Assembly: GCA_965261195.1 (NCBI GenBank)
Contig: OZ253455.1
Span: 3,348,001 to 3,412,000 of the forward strand
DNA: 64,000 bases
Source: Bin87 sp965261195
Lineage (GTDB): Bacteria > Chloroflexota > Dehalococcoidia > Lucifugimonadales > UBA3495
Direction: 5' to 3'
Made by a program: the position numbers and the translations under genes. How positions within the stretch are numbered: the stretch's first letter is position 1; each line of letters starts with the position of its first letter. Shown here piece by piece: positions 16,189 to 23,777 of this stretch. The notes beneath the pieces were generated by a model. That model worked only from the letters and a program-made list of their open reading frames with translations, did not search any database and was not told the DNA's origin.

Positions 16189-16920
16189 ATGGATTTCACC
16201 CCTGAACGCGCACTGGTGATAACGCCACACCCCGATGACGCCGAGGTCTGGGCCGGCGGAACCATTGCCCAGTGGGTGCGCGCTGGCACTGAAGTGTATT
16301 ACGTGCTGTGTACCGACGGCAGCAAAGGCACTGATGACCCGGAGATGCGCGTCGACGAGCTCATCGCGGCGCGCAGCCGCGAGCAGTTGGCAGCCGCCAA
16401 AATCCTGGGCGTGACCAACGTGGTTATGCTGGGGCGTCCCGATGGCGAACTGGAAGACACGTCCGATTTTCGCAAAGAACTGGTGCGTCAAATTCGCATC
16501 ATCAAGCCCGATGTGGTGCTGACCACCGAGCCGTATCGCCGCAATATGCAGTGGCACCGCGACCATCGGATTGCCGGCCAGGTGGCGCTGGATGCGGTGT
16601 TCCCCTATGCGCGTGACCACCTGCATTTTGGCGACCTGTTTGCCAACGAGGGAATTGAGCCTCACAAAACGGCTGCCATAATGTTTTGGGGTTCTGAAAA
16701 TCCAAACGCCTTCGTGGACATTGCCGCCGACTTCGAAATCAAACTGGATTCCGTGATGGCTCATGCCACCCAAGTCCGTCAACGCACCCGGGCGGAAATG
16801 CAGACGTTCATTCGCGACCGCGCTCACGAGGCGGCCGAGCAAGGCAATGCCTCACCGGACGAAGACGCCGCCGGTTTCGTTCTCGCTGAGGCGTTTCGCC
16901 GGGTGACTTTCCGTACCTAG
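16189..16920 (+). CDS. PIG-L family (LmbE-like) zinc deacetylase
   Basis: Zinc-dependent N-deacetylase fold, 243 residues. The metal and catalytic motif is PHPDDAE (residues 13-19) and the third ligand lies in WHRDHRIAG (about residue 126). Relatives remove acetyl groups from GlcNAc-linked substrates (mycothiol and bacillithiol pathways, GPI, teicoplanin). A GGAAGGAGA ribosome-binding site precedes the ATG. The MshA-like glycosyltransferase is 4.2 kb upstream on the same strand, separated only by the decayed element, so the two genes may once have been closer. Confidence 0.9.
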   Translation: MDFTPERALVITPHPDDAEVWAGGTIAQWVRAGTEVYYVLCTDGSKGTDDPEMRVDELIAARSREQLAAAKILGVTNVVMLGRPDGELEDTSDFRKELVRQIRIIKPDVVLTTEPYRRNMQWHRDHRIAGQVALDAVFPYARDHLHFGDLFANEGIEPHKTAAIMFWGSENPNAFVDIAADFEIKLDSVMAHATQVRQRTRAEMQTFIRDRAHEAAEQGNASPDEDAAGFVLAEAFRRVTFRT

Positions 16921-17043
16921 ACGCCGACTATCGGCGGCGCACCGTGCTACGGGTTGGCTGGCATCTGCTGATGCGATGGCGGTTTCCCCGGCGTCGTTGC
17001 GGGTGTCAAGGGACTTTCCAATCGTCCTGGCCTTCGTACCCGG

Positions 17044-18750
17044 CTACAGGATTTCCACGCCCGGCTCGCGTAGCATCGCCGACCGCAACAGGGGGACCGG
17101 TGGCGCACCCCAGGATAGTGCGGCGTCGTGGAAGCCGCGCAGACTGTAACTTGCGCCTTCCTGCCGCCTCCAGTCCTGGCGCAGTTTCAGCAACATCAGT
17201 TTGCCCAGCGTGTAGTTGAGGTAGCCAGGGTCGAAGGTGCCCCGCAGCGCTTCCCGACGCGCCGGGTGTTCTTCCATGTAAGCGTGGGCCTGAAAGAACT
17301 GCGTCGCCTCATCAACCGTCATGCGCTGGGTGTGCATCCCCAGCGAGCACAGGTAGCGGCAATTACGCACCAGCGCTTCCAACAGTTGGGTCAACCGGAG
17401 GACCGGGTCATCGCGACCGTATTCGGTCTCCAGCATCATCTCCTCGGTGTAGTGCGCCCAACCCTCGCTGAAGGCGTAGGATGTGGCGACCCGATTGATG
17501 AGCGGCAGGCCGCCGCCGTGTCTATTGTGCAGGTTGTGCACGTAATGGCCGGGGTACACCTCGTGGATGCTCACCACCTTCAACGTGCGGTAGTTGAAGT
17601 TAGTGAGCCACTCTTCCTGCTGCTGTGGCGTCCAGTCGGGTTCCACGGGCGTAACGTAGTAGAAGGCTTCGGTGGCAACCGACTCCAACCCACCGGGGGA
17701 ATCCATGGCGGCAAATGCGTAGCGCATATACGACGGCGTTTCCGTAACCTGGCACCGCTCCTCGGAGGGCAAGCCGATGATGTCCAGATCGATCAGCGAT
17801 TGCCGGATGTCTTCCAGCATCTCGCGCACGTCCGGTATCAGGCCCGCCGCCGTCGGATGATTTGCGCTGACCAGGGCCACCGCCTCGCGCACCGATTTGC
17901 CCGGCGCCACCAGCGACGCGGCTTCGTCCAACCGGCGCAGATTCTCTTCGAGGTTAGCCTGGCCGATGGACAGCACGTCGGACAACGCCGTGTTGACTCC
18001 CTCGCCCACGGCCAGCATACGACCGTACATACTGGAACCGATGGCAAACTCCGGCCGCACGTCGCGAGCCTGCAACCGTTCCACGAAGGCATCCACCGCG
18101 GTTGCTGCGGCGGTGCGAGCCTGATCGAACTCGGCGGCAACGTCCGGCGCTACGGCGGCGCAGTTGGCGGCTGCTGCTGCCAGGCCGGTGCGGTAGTAAG
18201 CAGCCATACCGCGGTACGCCTCCACCGCCATGTCCCGCAGGGGAGCGCCCAGCTCGGGGTCGGTTTTGGCATCCAGCGTTGCCAGGAAGTCTGCCACCTG
18301 GCTCAGCGCTTCGTTGGCCGAGCGCAGGCGATCCGGAAGCGGGGCATAATCGCGCTGCACGTATCCGCCCACATTCAGGTATCCAACCTGACGTTGCGGG
18401 TTGTTTTCCAGCGTCCGCATTTCGTCGAGGTTGAACAACTCCCGACGCAGGAACATTTCCAGCAGGTGGCGTGAAAGGCCGGCCATTGCCGCTTCGCGGA
18501 CGCCGTCGTCGCCGGACGGTTCCGGTGTTAACGGGCTGGGAATAGCAGATAGCTGCGCTATTGTTTCGTGCAGTTGCTCAACCCGCCTTTGCACTCGGCC
18601 GGCTGAGAAATCGGGCAGCCGGCCGTCGTACTCATGCCGACCAATGCGACTGCCCGAGGTCGGCAAAAAGTCCCAGTGCTGCGCGATGGCCCGTTCCGCG
18701 AGGGCGTCCACTGCGGCGCGAGACGCTACGAGATCATCCGCTGGTGTCAC
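17044..18750 (-). CDS. DUF885 family putative metallopeptidase
   Basis: A 568-residue gluzincin-like protein. The zinc motif is VSIHEVYPGHYVH (H-E-x3-H form HEVYPGH), followed about 60 residues on by the Glu motif SEGWAHYTEEMMLE; both are the hallmarks of DUF885. No signal peptide or membrane helix is seen. The start is GTG at 18748-18750; the ATG seven bases upstream is in another frame and closed by TGA. Family members are thought to be carboxypeptidases or related hydrolases, but substrates are mostly unknown. EthD-like and SDR genes lie upstream on the same strand. Confidence 0.88.
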   Translation of the reverse strand: MTPADDLVASRAAVDALAERAIAQHWDFLPTSGSRIGRHEYDGRLPDFSAGRVQRRVEQLHETIAQLSAIPSPLTPEPSGDDGVREAAMAGLSRHLLEMFLRRELFNLDEMRTLENNPQRQVGYLNVGGYVQRDYAPLPDRLRSANEALSQVADFLATLDAKTDPELGAPLRDMAVEAYRGMAAYYRTGLAAAAANCAAVAPDVAAEFDQARTAAATAVDAFVERLQARDVRPEFAIGSSMYGRMLAVGEGVNTALSDVLSIGQANLEENLRRLDEAASLVAPGKSVREAVALVSANHPTAAGLIPDVREMLEDIRQSLIDLDIIGLPSEERCQVTETPSYMRYAFAAMDSPGGLESVATEAFYYVTPVEPDWTPQQQEEWLTNFNYRTLKVVSIHEVYPGHYVHNLHNRHGGGLPLINRVATSYAFSEGWAHYTEEMMLETEYGRDDPVLRLTQLLEALVRNCRYLCSLGMHTQRMTVDEATQFFQAHAYMEEHPARREALRGTFDPGYLNYTLGKLMLLKLRQDWRRQEGASYSLRGFHDAALSWGAPPVPLLRSAMLREPGVEIL

Positions 18751-18830
18751 GGCATTCCCTCAGACCGGGTGTCGGACGGCATCGTCTCGCCCACTAATGG
18801 GGAAAAGATGCGTCCGGGCGGGCGAGATTG

Positions 18831-19145
18831 CTAGGCGATGAGTTCGCTGATGAGAAACTGTGGCTCGATGTCGGTAAAGTTCTTCACGTCGCCCACCAGT
18901 TCGCGCCCGTGATTCTTGAAGCCTTCGTGGACGCCGTCCACATCGTTGAAGAACAGGTAACCAATGGCGGTGTACAACGGCGGGGCGTTCGGGTCGGTAC
19001 CGGATATGCCCTTCTCCACGTTGTAGTAACGCATCCCGAAGGTGGTCAGGCGCTCTTGAACCAGTGGCATATGCTTGTTTACGTAGTAGTCGAAATCAAA
19101 TGACTTGTCGGCTTCGTTGCCGTAGAAAACGGTTACCTTGATCAT
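18831..19145 (-). CDS. EthD-domain (dimeric alpha-beta barrel) protein
   Basis: A 104-residue ferredoxin-like fold protein: IKVTVFYGNEADKSFDFDYYV, NKHMPLVQERL and GYLFFNDVDGVHEGF are the EthD pattern, including the conserved His-Met-Pro. EthD relatives take part in degradation of ethers and polyketide-like compounds, but most are uncharacterised. The ATG at 19145 is chosen because GGAGA lies 9 bases upstream; a longer frame adds nine residues without a ribosome-binding site. Confidence 0.8.
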   Translation of the reverse strand: MIKVTVFYGNEADKSFDFDYYVNKHMPLVQERLTTFGMRYYNVEKGISGTDPNAPPLYTAIGYLFFNDVDGVHEGFKNHGRELVGDVKNFTDIEPQFLISELIA

Positions 19146-19189
19146 CGTATTTTCTCCTGTGATATTGCCCAATCAGTGATCGACCCGGC

Positions 19190-19996
19190 TCAGTGATAGA
19201 CGTTGATGCCCGCGCCGCCGCCGGCCGCGATGGTTTCACCGCTGACGGCGATGCTGCGCGGGGAAGCCAGGAATGCTACCACCCAGGCCAGTTCTTCAGC
19301 ATCCACGATGCGGCGAGTGGAATTGCGCGATGCTACCCGTCGCTCTACTTCGTCCACCGATGTGCCCTGCTGGGCTGCCTGCTCCGCATACATCGGCCCG
19401 CTCCGTTCGGTGCGCGTGGTGCCCGGATGAACCAGGTTGACGCAGACCCCGTGTTCGCCCAGCTCTTCGGCCAGGAATTTGGTCAGGTTGGACAAGCCGG
19501 AGTTGCGCACGCCCGCGCTCAGATTGCCGGCGGCCTGCCGGGCGGACAGACCGCCAATGTTCACAATCCGGCCCCATCCCTGTTGTTCCATGTAGGGAGC
19601 GACTGCCCGGGCGCAGCGCAGGTAACCCATTACCTTGGTGTCCAGGTCCAGCATTACATCTTCGTCGCGGATTTCGGCCAGCGACCCGCGAGCCAGACCT
19701 CCCGGCGCAGCGGCGTTGTTCACCAGAATGTCAATGCGCCCGCCGAGGGCGTCAGCGGCGGCGGTGGCAACCATTGCGTTGACCTGCTCGGTACTGGTCA
19801 TGTCCGCCACGATGGGCGTTACCCGACCGCCGGTTGCGGTGGCGATCTCTTCCGCTGACGTGGACAGCGTATCAGCGTACCGACCGGTGATGACCACGTT
19901 GCATCCGTCGCCGGCCAGCACCCTGGCCACCGCCTTGCCAATGCCGCGGCTCCCGCCGGTGACGATGGCGGACCTCCCGTTCAGCTCCAGATCCAT
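19190..19996 (-). CDS. Short-chain dehydrogenase/reductase
   Basis: NAD(P)-dependent oxidoreductase of 268 residues. The cofactor motif TGGSRGIGKAVA is at residues 13-24, NNAAAPGG is the structural NNAG-type motif, and the substrate region has NIGGLSARQAAGNLS. The usual Tyr-x3-Lys catalytic pair is not present in normal form: the position reads AGNLSAGVRNSGLSNLTKF, so the catalytic Tyr seems replaced while the Lys-like position is changed. Start at 19996 is supported by a perfect AGGAGG. Substrate unknown, and the altered active site makes enzymatic activity uncertain. Confidence 0.85.
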   Translation of the reverse strand: MDLELNGRSAIVTGGSRGIGKAVARVLAGDGCNVVITGRYADTLSTSAEEIATATGGRVTPIVADMTSTEQVNAMVATAAADALGGRIDILVNNAAAPGGLARGSLAEIRDEDVMLDLDTKVMGYLRCARAVAPYMEQQGWGRIVNIGGLSARQAAGNLSAGVRNSGLSNLTKFLAEELGEHGVCVNLVHPGTTRTERSGPMYAEQAAQQGTSVDEVERRVASRNSTRRIVDAEELAWVVAFLASPRSIAVSGETIAAGGGAGINVYH

Positions 19997-20091
19997 AGTG
20001 GCGCCTCCTGTGTTTGTTGGCCGCATTCTACACCAGGCACCACGCTGTCCCAACCCGGCCGCGGCTGATGGCGGGCTGGGGATCAGATACA

Positions 20092-20123
20092 CGAAACCCC
20101 TCTCTAACGTGAGAGGGGTTTCG
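20092..20123 (-). terminator. Hairpin after rplL
   Basis: A perfect 13-base inverted repeat (CGAAACCCCTCTC and complement) with a 6-base loop, 22 bases after the rplL stop. The arms carry A/T triplets at the base but no long T-run follows on the minus strand. It closes the translation cluster, before the SDR gene. Confidence 0.65.
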
Positions 20124-20145
20124 CATTCCGCGACGTCGTGGCTGG

Positions 20146-20529
20146 TTAGGCCACTTGTACGGTGGCGCCGGCATCTTCCAGCTTGGCTTTGATGCTGTCG
20201 GCCTCGTCCTTGTTGACGCCCTCGCGGACGCGGGTGGGCGCCGACTCGACCAGCTCTTTGGCTTCGCGCAAACCCAAGTCGGTAATCTCGCGCACGGCCT
20301 TGATGACATTGATTTTGTTGGCCCCAAAGTCGGCCAGGGTGACGTCGAACTCTGATTGTTCCTCGGCGGCGGACGGTGCGTCATCGGTGACGATTCCCGC
20401 CGGCGCGGCGGCCGCCATAGGCGCGGCGGCGGAGATGCCGAACTCTTCCTCAATGGCCTTGACCAAATCGGCCAGGTCCATCACGCTCATTTCCTTGATT
20501 GCATCCAGAACTTCCTGATTGACTGCCAT
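20146..20529 (-). CDS. rplL: 50S ribosomal protein bL12 (L7/L12)
   Basis: Forms the flexible stalk dimer on uL10 that recruits translation factors including EF-Tu. The 127-residue product has the N-terminal dimerisation helix (residues 2-32), an Ala-rich hinge (about 34-56) and the C-terminal factor-binding domain FDVTLADFGANKINVIKAVR, LGLREAKELVE. The start at 20529 has AGGAGG 8 bases upstream; the ATG three codons earlier has no such site. rpoB and rpoC, which usually follow rplL, are not here. Confidence 0.97.
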   Translation of the reverse strand: MAVNQEVLDAIKEMSVMDLADLVKAIEEEFGISAAAPMAAAAPAGIVTDDAPSAAEEQSEFDVTLADFGANKINVIKAVREITDLGLREAKELVESAPTRVREGVNKDEADSIKAKLEDAGATVQVA

Positions 20530-20579
20530 AGTTGACACCTCCTGGTTTGTGGGTAGGGTTGGGGTAGTTTTAGTGGTCG

Positions 20580-21116
20580 TTACGCGGGGTCTTCGGCGGG
20601 CTGCAACTGGTCCATCCGCGCCTGCAATGCATAGGCGAGGCTGCGGACGGTGCCGTTGAGCACGTTGAGCAGGCCGTACAGCGGCGCTTGCATACCGCCC
20701 AGCAACATTGCCACGAGTACAGGCTGCGGAGGCAACGATGCCAGGCGCGACACTTCCGCCCGTGGCATCGGGTCTCCCCGATCTATGATGGCGCCGCCAA
20801 TGGACAGGATGCCGCCCGCGGCGGCGGCGGCGGTAACCGTTTTGGCCGCCAGCGCCGGGTCTGCGTAACCCAACGCGATGCCGGTTTGTCCGCTGACAAT
20901 GTCTTTCAGTTGCGGGATGCCGGCCGCGTCGGCTGCCAGGTCCAGCAGGCTGTTCTTGATAACAACAAACTCCACACCGCCGTCCCGCAGCCTGCGCCGT
21001 AAATCCACCATCTGGTTAACGCCCATGCCGGTGAAACCGGTGGATATGACGATGGCGCTGTTTTCCAGTTTCTCTTTGAGTTCGGCTACCCGATCTACTT
21101 TCGCCTGGGTTGGCAA
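20580..21116 (-). CDS. rplJ: 50S ribosomal protein uL10
   Basis: Base of the ribosomal stalk. The 178-residue product has the rRNA-binding N-terminal domain (AELKEKLENSAIVISTGFTG, VVIKNSLLDLAADAAG) and the C-terminal helix that binds bL12 dimers (about residues 140-170). The start is TTG at 21114-21116, preceded by AGGGA. It is separated from rplA by 306 bases that hold a leader RNA and a terminator hairpin, and followed 50 bases later by rplL. Confidence 0.96.
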   Translation of the reverse strand: MPTQAKVDRVAELKEKLENSAIVISTGFTGMGVNQMVDLRRRLRDGGVEFVVIKNSLLDLAADAAGIPQLKDIVSGQTGIALGYADPALAAKTVTAAAAAGGILSIGGAIIDRGDPMPRAEVSRLASLPPQPVLVAMLLGGMQAPLYGLLNVLNGTVRSLAYALQARMDQLQPAEDPA

Positions 21117-21164
21117 GATTTCCCTCCGTTGCTGGAACCGTGGTAATGCGTTGGTGAGTGCGAG

Positions 21165-21210
21165 GCCAAAAAAACCCCGCGCATTAGAAACTCACTGCGC
21201 GGGGTTTGGT
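21165..21210 (-). terminator. Intrinsic terminator / attenuator in the rplJL leader
   Basis: On the minus strand a perfect 12-base stem (AAACCCCGCGCA and complement) with a 12-base loop is followed immediately by seven T. It lies 50 bases before the rplJ start and after rplA. It therefore ends part of the rplKA transcripts or attenuates rplJL. Confidence 0.8.
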
Positions 21211-21330
21211 ACGCTCATCGGGAACAACCACGATAGGCGTCGCTCAACCTTAATACTTCCGGACGAATCCCTGGTATCCGCTTCGGCGGGCGGCGCCTCC
21301 CGGCTGCCATTATTTCCCCAATTGGAACCC
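21211..21330 (-). promoter_or_regulatory. Probable L10-leader RNA upstream of rplJ
   Basis: The stretch between rplA and the terminator on the minus strand resembles the autoregulatory leader bound by uL10-bL12: a GC-rich GGAGGCGCC-type stem, then AAGTATTAAGG, then GACGCCTATCGTGGTTG just before the terminator hairpin. Known leaders carry a comparable TTAA element and a CCTGCCGAGG-like step. No gene is present in the 306-base rplA-rplJ gap. The match was made by eye, so the limits are approximate. Confidence 0.5.
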
Positions 21331-21422
21331 GCTGTCTCAAGCGCATTGACTATTATTCAGTTTGTGGTTGTCAGGGTATCATTCCGCACCGCTGGTTGCA
21401 ACAGGATCCGGCTCAGCGGGAA

Positions 21423-22136
21423 CTATGCTGGCTTCATGGCCTGCAGCGTTGCCACATCAACCGGAATGCCGGGACCCATGGATGAAGTGATGTACGCGGA
21501 TTTTATGAACGCGCCTTTGACAGCTTCCGGTCGTTCACGCATTACCGAGTCCATGAAGACGGTAAGGTTGTCGACCAGGGCTTCACTCTCGAAGGACGAT
21601 TTGCCGAACTGCCCGTGGATGATGGCGGTGCGGTCGGTGCGAAACTCCAGGCGTCCGGCTTTGGATTCCTGAATCACACGGGGCAAGTCGCGAGCCTGCA
21701 CCAGCGTGCCGGTGCGAGGGTTGGGCATCAGGCCCTTGCGGCCCAGCACACGACCCAGTCGTCCAATCTTGGACATAATCTCCGGAATTGCTAGTCCCAC
21801 GTCGAACTCCGTCCAGCCGCTCTCAACCTGGGCGATCAGATCGTCGTCGCCCACGAAGTCGGCGCCGGCCTGACGCGCGATGTCGGCAGCTTCGCCGTTG
21901 GCAAACACCAGCACCCGCACCTGCTTCCCGAGGCCGTGGGGGAGTACGGTTACGCCCCGCACCTGCTGCTCGGCGTGTCGCACATCGGCAGTAGTGCGCA
22001 GATGAACTTCAATGGTTTCGTCGAACTTGGCGCTGGACAACTCCTTGATGAGGTCAATTGCCGCGTCGGGTTGGTACGTCGAGTCTTCCGATATACGTTC
22101 CGCAGCGGCGTTGTAACGGCGGCTGTGCTTGGGCAT
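21423..22136 (-). CDS. rplA: 50S ribosomal protein uL1
   Basis: Forms the L1 stalk at the E site and can repress its own operon. The 237-residue product shows the family segments FDETIEVHLRTTADVRHAEQ, RGVTVLPHGLGKQVRVLVF and GLMPNPRTGTLV. The start at 22136 (PKHSRRYNAA...) was picked because GGGAG precedes it and the extra 13 residues of the longer frame are not conserved. It follows rplK by 19 bases. Confidence 0.97.
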   Translation of the reverse strand: MPKHSRRYNAAAERISEDSTYQPDAAIDLIKELSSAKFDETIEVHLRTTADVRHAEQQVRGVTVLPHGLGKQVRVLVFANGEAADIARQAGADFVGDDDLIAQVESGWTEFDVGLAIPEIMSKIGRLGRVLGRKGLMPNPRTGTLVQARDLPRVIQESKAGRLEFRTDRTAIIHGQFGKSSFESEALVDNLTVFMDSVMRERPEAVKGAFIKSAYITSSMGPGIPVDVATLQAMKPA

Positions 22137-22155
22137 GGCTAAAACTCCCTGGTGT

Positions 22156-22584
22156 CTAGTCGCCTTCCACAGCAATTCCCATGCTGCGGGCCGTTCCGGC
22201 GATGATATTCATCGCCTGCTCAACGGAATTGGCGTTAAGGTCCTTCATCTTTTCTTCCGCGATGCCCCGCAGGGTGTCACTGTCAATGACACCTACCGGG
22301 CCGCCGATTGCATCGCCGCGGCCTTTTTCCACTCCGGCGGCGCGCCTGAGGAGGTCGGAGGCCGGGGGCGTGCGCGTTACAAAGGTAAAAGAACGATCCT
22401 CGTACACCGTCAGATGCACTGGGACAATGGTTCCCGACTGGCTGCTGGTGCGTTCGTTGTAGTCTTTCACGAAAGCCATGATGTTGACACCGTGCTGACC
22501 CAACGCCGGGCCCACGGGGGGCGCTGGCGTGGCCTTGCCGGCCTGCAACTGCAGCTTGATGATGGCCCGTACCTTCTTTGCCAC
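22156..22584 (-). CDS. rplK: 50S ribosomal protein uL11
   Basis: Part of the GTPase-associated centre. The 142-residue product has KVRAIIKLQLQAGKATPAPP at the N-terminus, ALGQHGVNIMAFVKDYN in the middle and a C-terminal rRNA-binding domain ending in NIIAGTARSMGIAVEG. The start is GTG at 22582-22584 with GGAGG 6 bases upstream. Confidence 0.97.
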   Translation of the reverse strand: MAKKVRAIIKLQLQAGKATPAPPVGPALGQHGVNIMAFVKDYNERTSSQSGTIVPVHLTVYEDRSFTFVTRTPPASDLLRRAAGVEKGRGDAIGGPVGVIDSDTLRGIAEEKMKDLNANSVEQAMNIIAGTARSMGIAVEGD

Positions 22585-22605
22585 TGGTGGCCTCCGCTGT
22601 ATTAT

Positions 22606-22640
22606 CCCCTCTCCCTTGACGGGAGAGGGCTGGGTGAGGG
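22606..22640. repeat. Palindromic intergenic repeat between nusG and rplK
   Basis: CCCCTCTCCCTTGACGGGAG is the core of a hairpin with arms CCCCTCTCCC/GGGAGAGGG, followed by a GGGTGAGGG tail. This type of sequence is a widely dispersed intergenic repeat in many bacterial genomes. It falls between co-oriented nusG and rplK, so it may modulate processing rather than end the transcript. Confidence 0.5.
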
Positions 22641-22647
22641 TGAAAAA

Positions 22648-23211
22648 TTAAGCTTTTTCGACCTGCATGAAATCCAGCTCGACCGGTGTTTCACGACCGA
22701 ACACGGAAATCAGCACGGTAACCTGGCCGCGATGCTCGTCAACTTCTTCCACTTTACCCAGCATATCGGCGAAGGGCCCTTCGGAGATGCGGACGGTATC
22801 GCCGCGGTTCATTCCAATTACAGCCCGGGGTTCGCCGGATGCCACCCGGTCCAGTATGTCGTCGACTTCGCGGTCGTCCAGCGGCACGGGGCGCGGCCGG
22901 TCGCCGCCTTCTTCTTCCGCCGAGATGAAGCCGGTAACGCCGGTGGTATTTCGCACCAGGAACCAGGCTTCGTCGTCCATGACCATCTGAACCAGAATGT
23001 ACCCCGGGAAGAGTTTGCGCCGCTGGGCAGTCCGCTCGCCCTTGTTGCGCACAATTTCATCTTCTGACGGGACTTCAACTCTGGCGATGCGGTCGTCCAT
23101 ACCCATGCTGACGCGGCGCAAATCCAGATTGCGCTTCACCATGTCTTCCTGGCCGGTGTAGGTATGCACGATGTACCAGCGCAGGTCGGCGGAGAATTGA
23201 GTTGTCGTCAT
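22648..23211 (-). CDS. nusG: Transcription termination/antitermination factor NusG
   Basis: Binds RNA polymerase and couples it to Rho or the ribosome. The 187-residue product starts with a RNP-like NGN domain (LRWYIVHTYTGQEDMVKRNL, RKLFPGYILVQMVMDDEAW) and ends in a KOW domain (NRGDTVRISEGPFADMLGKV). An insert of about 10 Glu/Asp-rich residues lies between the two. The start at 23211 is set by the conserved N-terminus; the longer frame to 23313 has no counterpart in the family. A 149-base gap to secE holds no gene. Confidence 0.96.
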   Translation of the reverse strand: MTTTQFSADLRWYIVHTYTGQEDMVKRNLDLRRVSMGMDDRIARVEVPSEDEIVRNKGERTAQRRKLFPGYILVQMVMDDEAWFLVRNTTGVTGFISAEEEGGDRPRPVPLDDREVDDILDRVASGEPRAVIGMNRGDTVRISEGPFADMLGKVEEVDEHRGQVTVLISVFGRETPVELDFMQVEKA

Positions 23212-23360
23212 ATTATGCCCGCTGTATGGATGATGGGTGAGAAAGACGCTCTGGATTACAAACCGAGATTGGAAGAAACGATAGCCCGACTCGACCCACG
23301 AACGTCTGGCCACCCGGTGATCCGGTGTAGCGTCTGGGCCAATCGGGAGAGATCGGGAAG

Positions 23361-23597
23361 TTACAGGATAAACCGGGTGAAAACTTCCGCAAAAAACCGG
23401 TCCAGCAGGCCGAGGAAGAAGCCCATGGCGATGGCCAGCACCATTACGATGACGGTCAAGCGGGCCGTTTCTTCCTTGGTCGGCCAGACTGATTTACGCA
23501 GTTCCGAGACGGTTTCCCGCAGGAACCCAACCGGGCCGATCCTCCCCACCGCGCGGGGAGAAATCGGCGCCGGTCTCCTTGCAGATGCTCGGGCCAC
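23361..23597 (-). CDS. secE: Preprotein translocase subunit SecE
   Basis: Small membrane subunit of the SecYEG channel. The 78-residue product has a basic, Pro-rich cytoplasmic start, the amphipathic SecE motif FLRETVSELRKSVWPTKEET (residues 25-44) and one transmembrane helix (LTVIVMVLAIAMGFFLGLL, about 47-65). The start is GTG. It sits between rpmG and nusG as in most bacteria. Confidence 0.95.
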   Translation of the reverse strand: MARASARRPAPISPRAVGRIGPVGFLRETVSELRKSVWPTKEETARLTVIVMVLAIAMGFFLGLLDRFFAEVFTRFIL

Positions 23598-23602
23598 TAC
23601 AG

Positions 23603-23773
23603 CTACCTCACTTCACGGTGAACTTGGTGGTTACGGCAACGGCTGCAGTACTTGCGTAACTCCATCCTGGTAGTGTGGCTGCGCCGGTTTTTGACTGTCG
23701 AATAGTTCCGCTCGCGGCAGTCGGTGCACTGCAAGGTCACGATTTGCCGGGCGTCGGTAGACTTGCGGGCCAT
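23603..23773 (-). CDS. rpmG: 50S ribosomal protein bL33, zinc-binding form
   Basis: The 56-residue product has two Cys pairs, CTDC and CSRC, which makes it the zinc-ribbon (C+) type. RNYSTVKNRRSHTTRMELRK is the family core. The start at 23773 (MARKST) lies 4 bases after the tuf stop. secE begins 5 bases after its own stop. Confidence 0.95.
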   Translation of the reverse strand: MARKSTDARQIVTLQCTDCRERNYSTVKNRRSHTTRMELRKYCSRCRNHQVHREVR

Positions 23774-23777
23774 CAGA

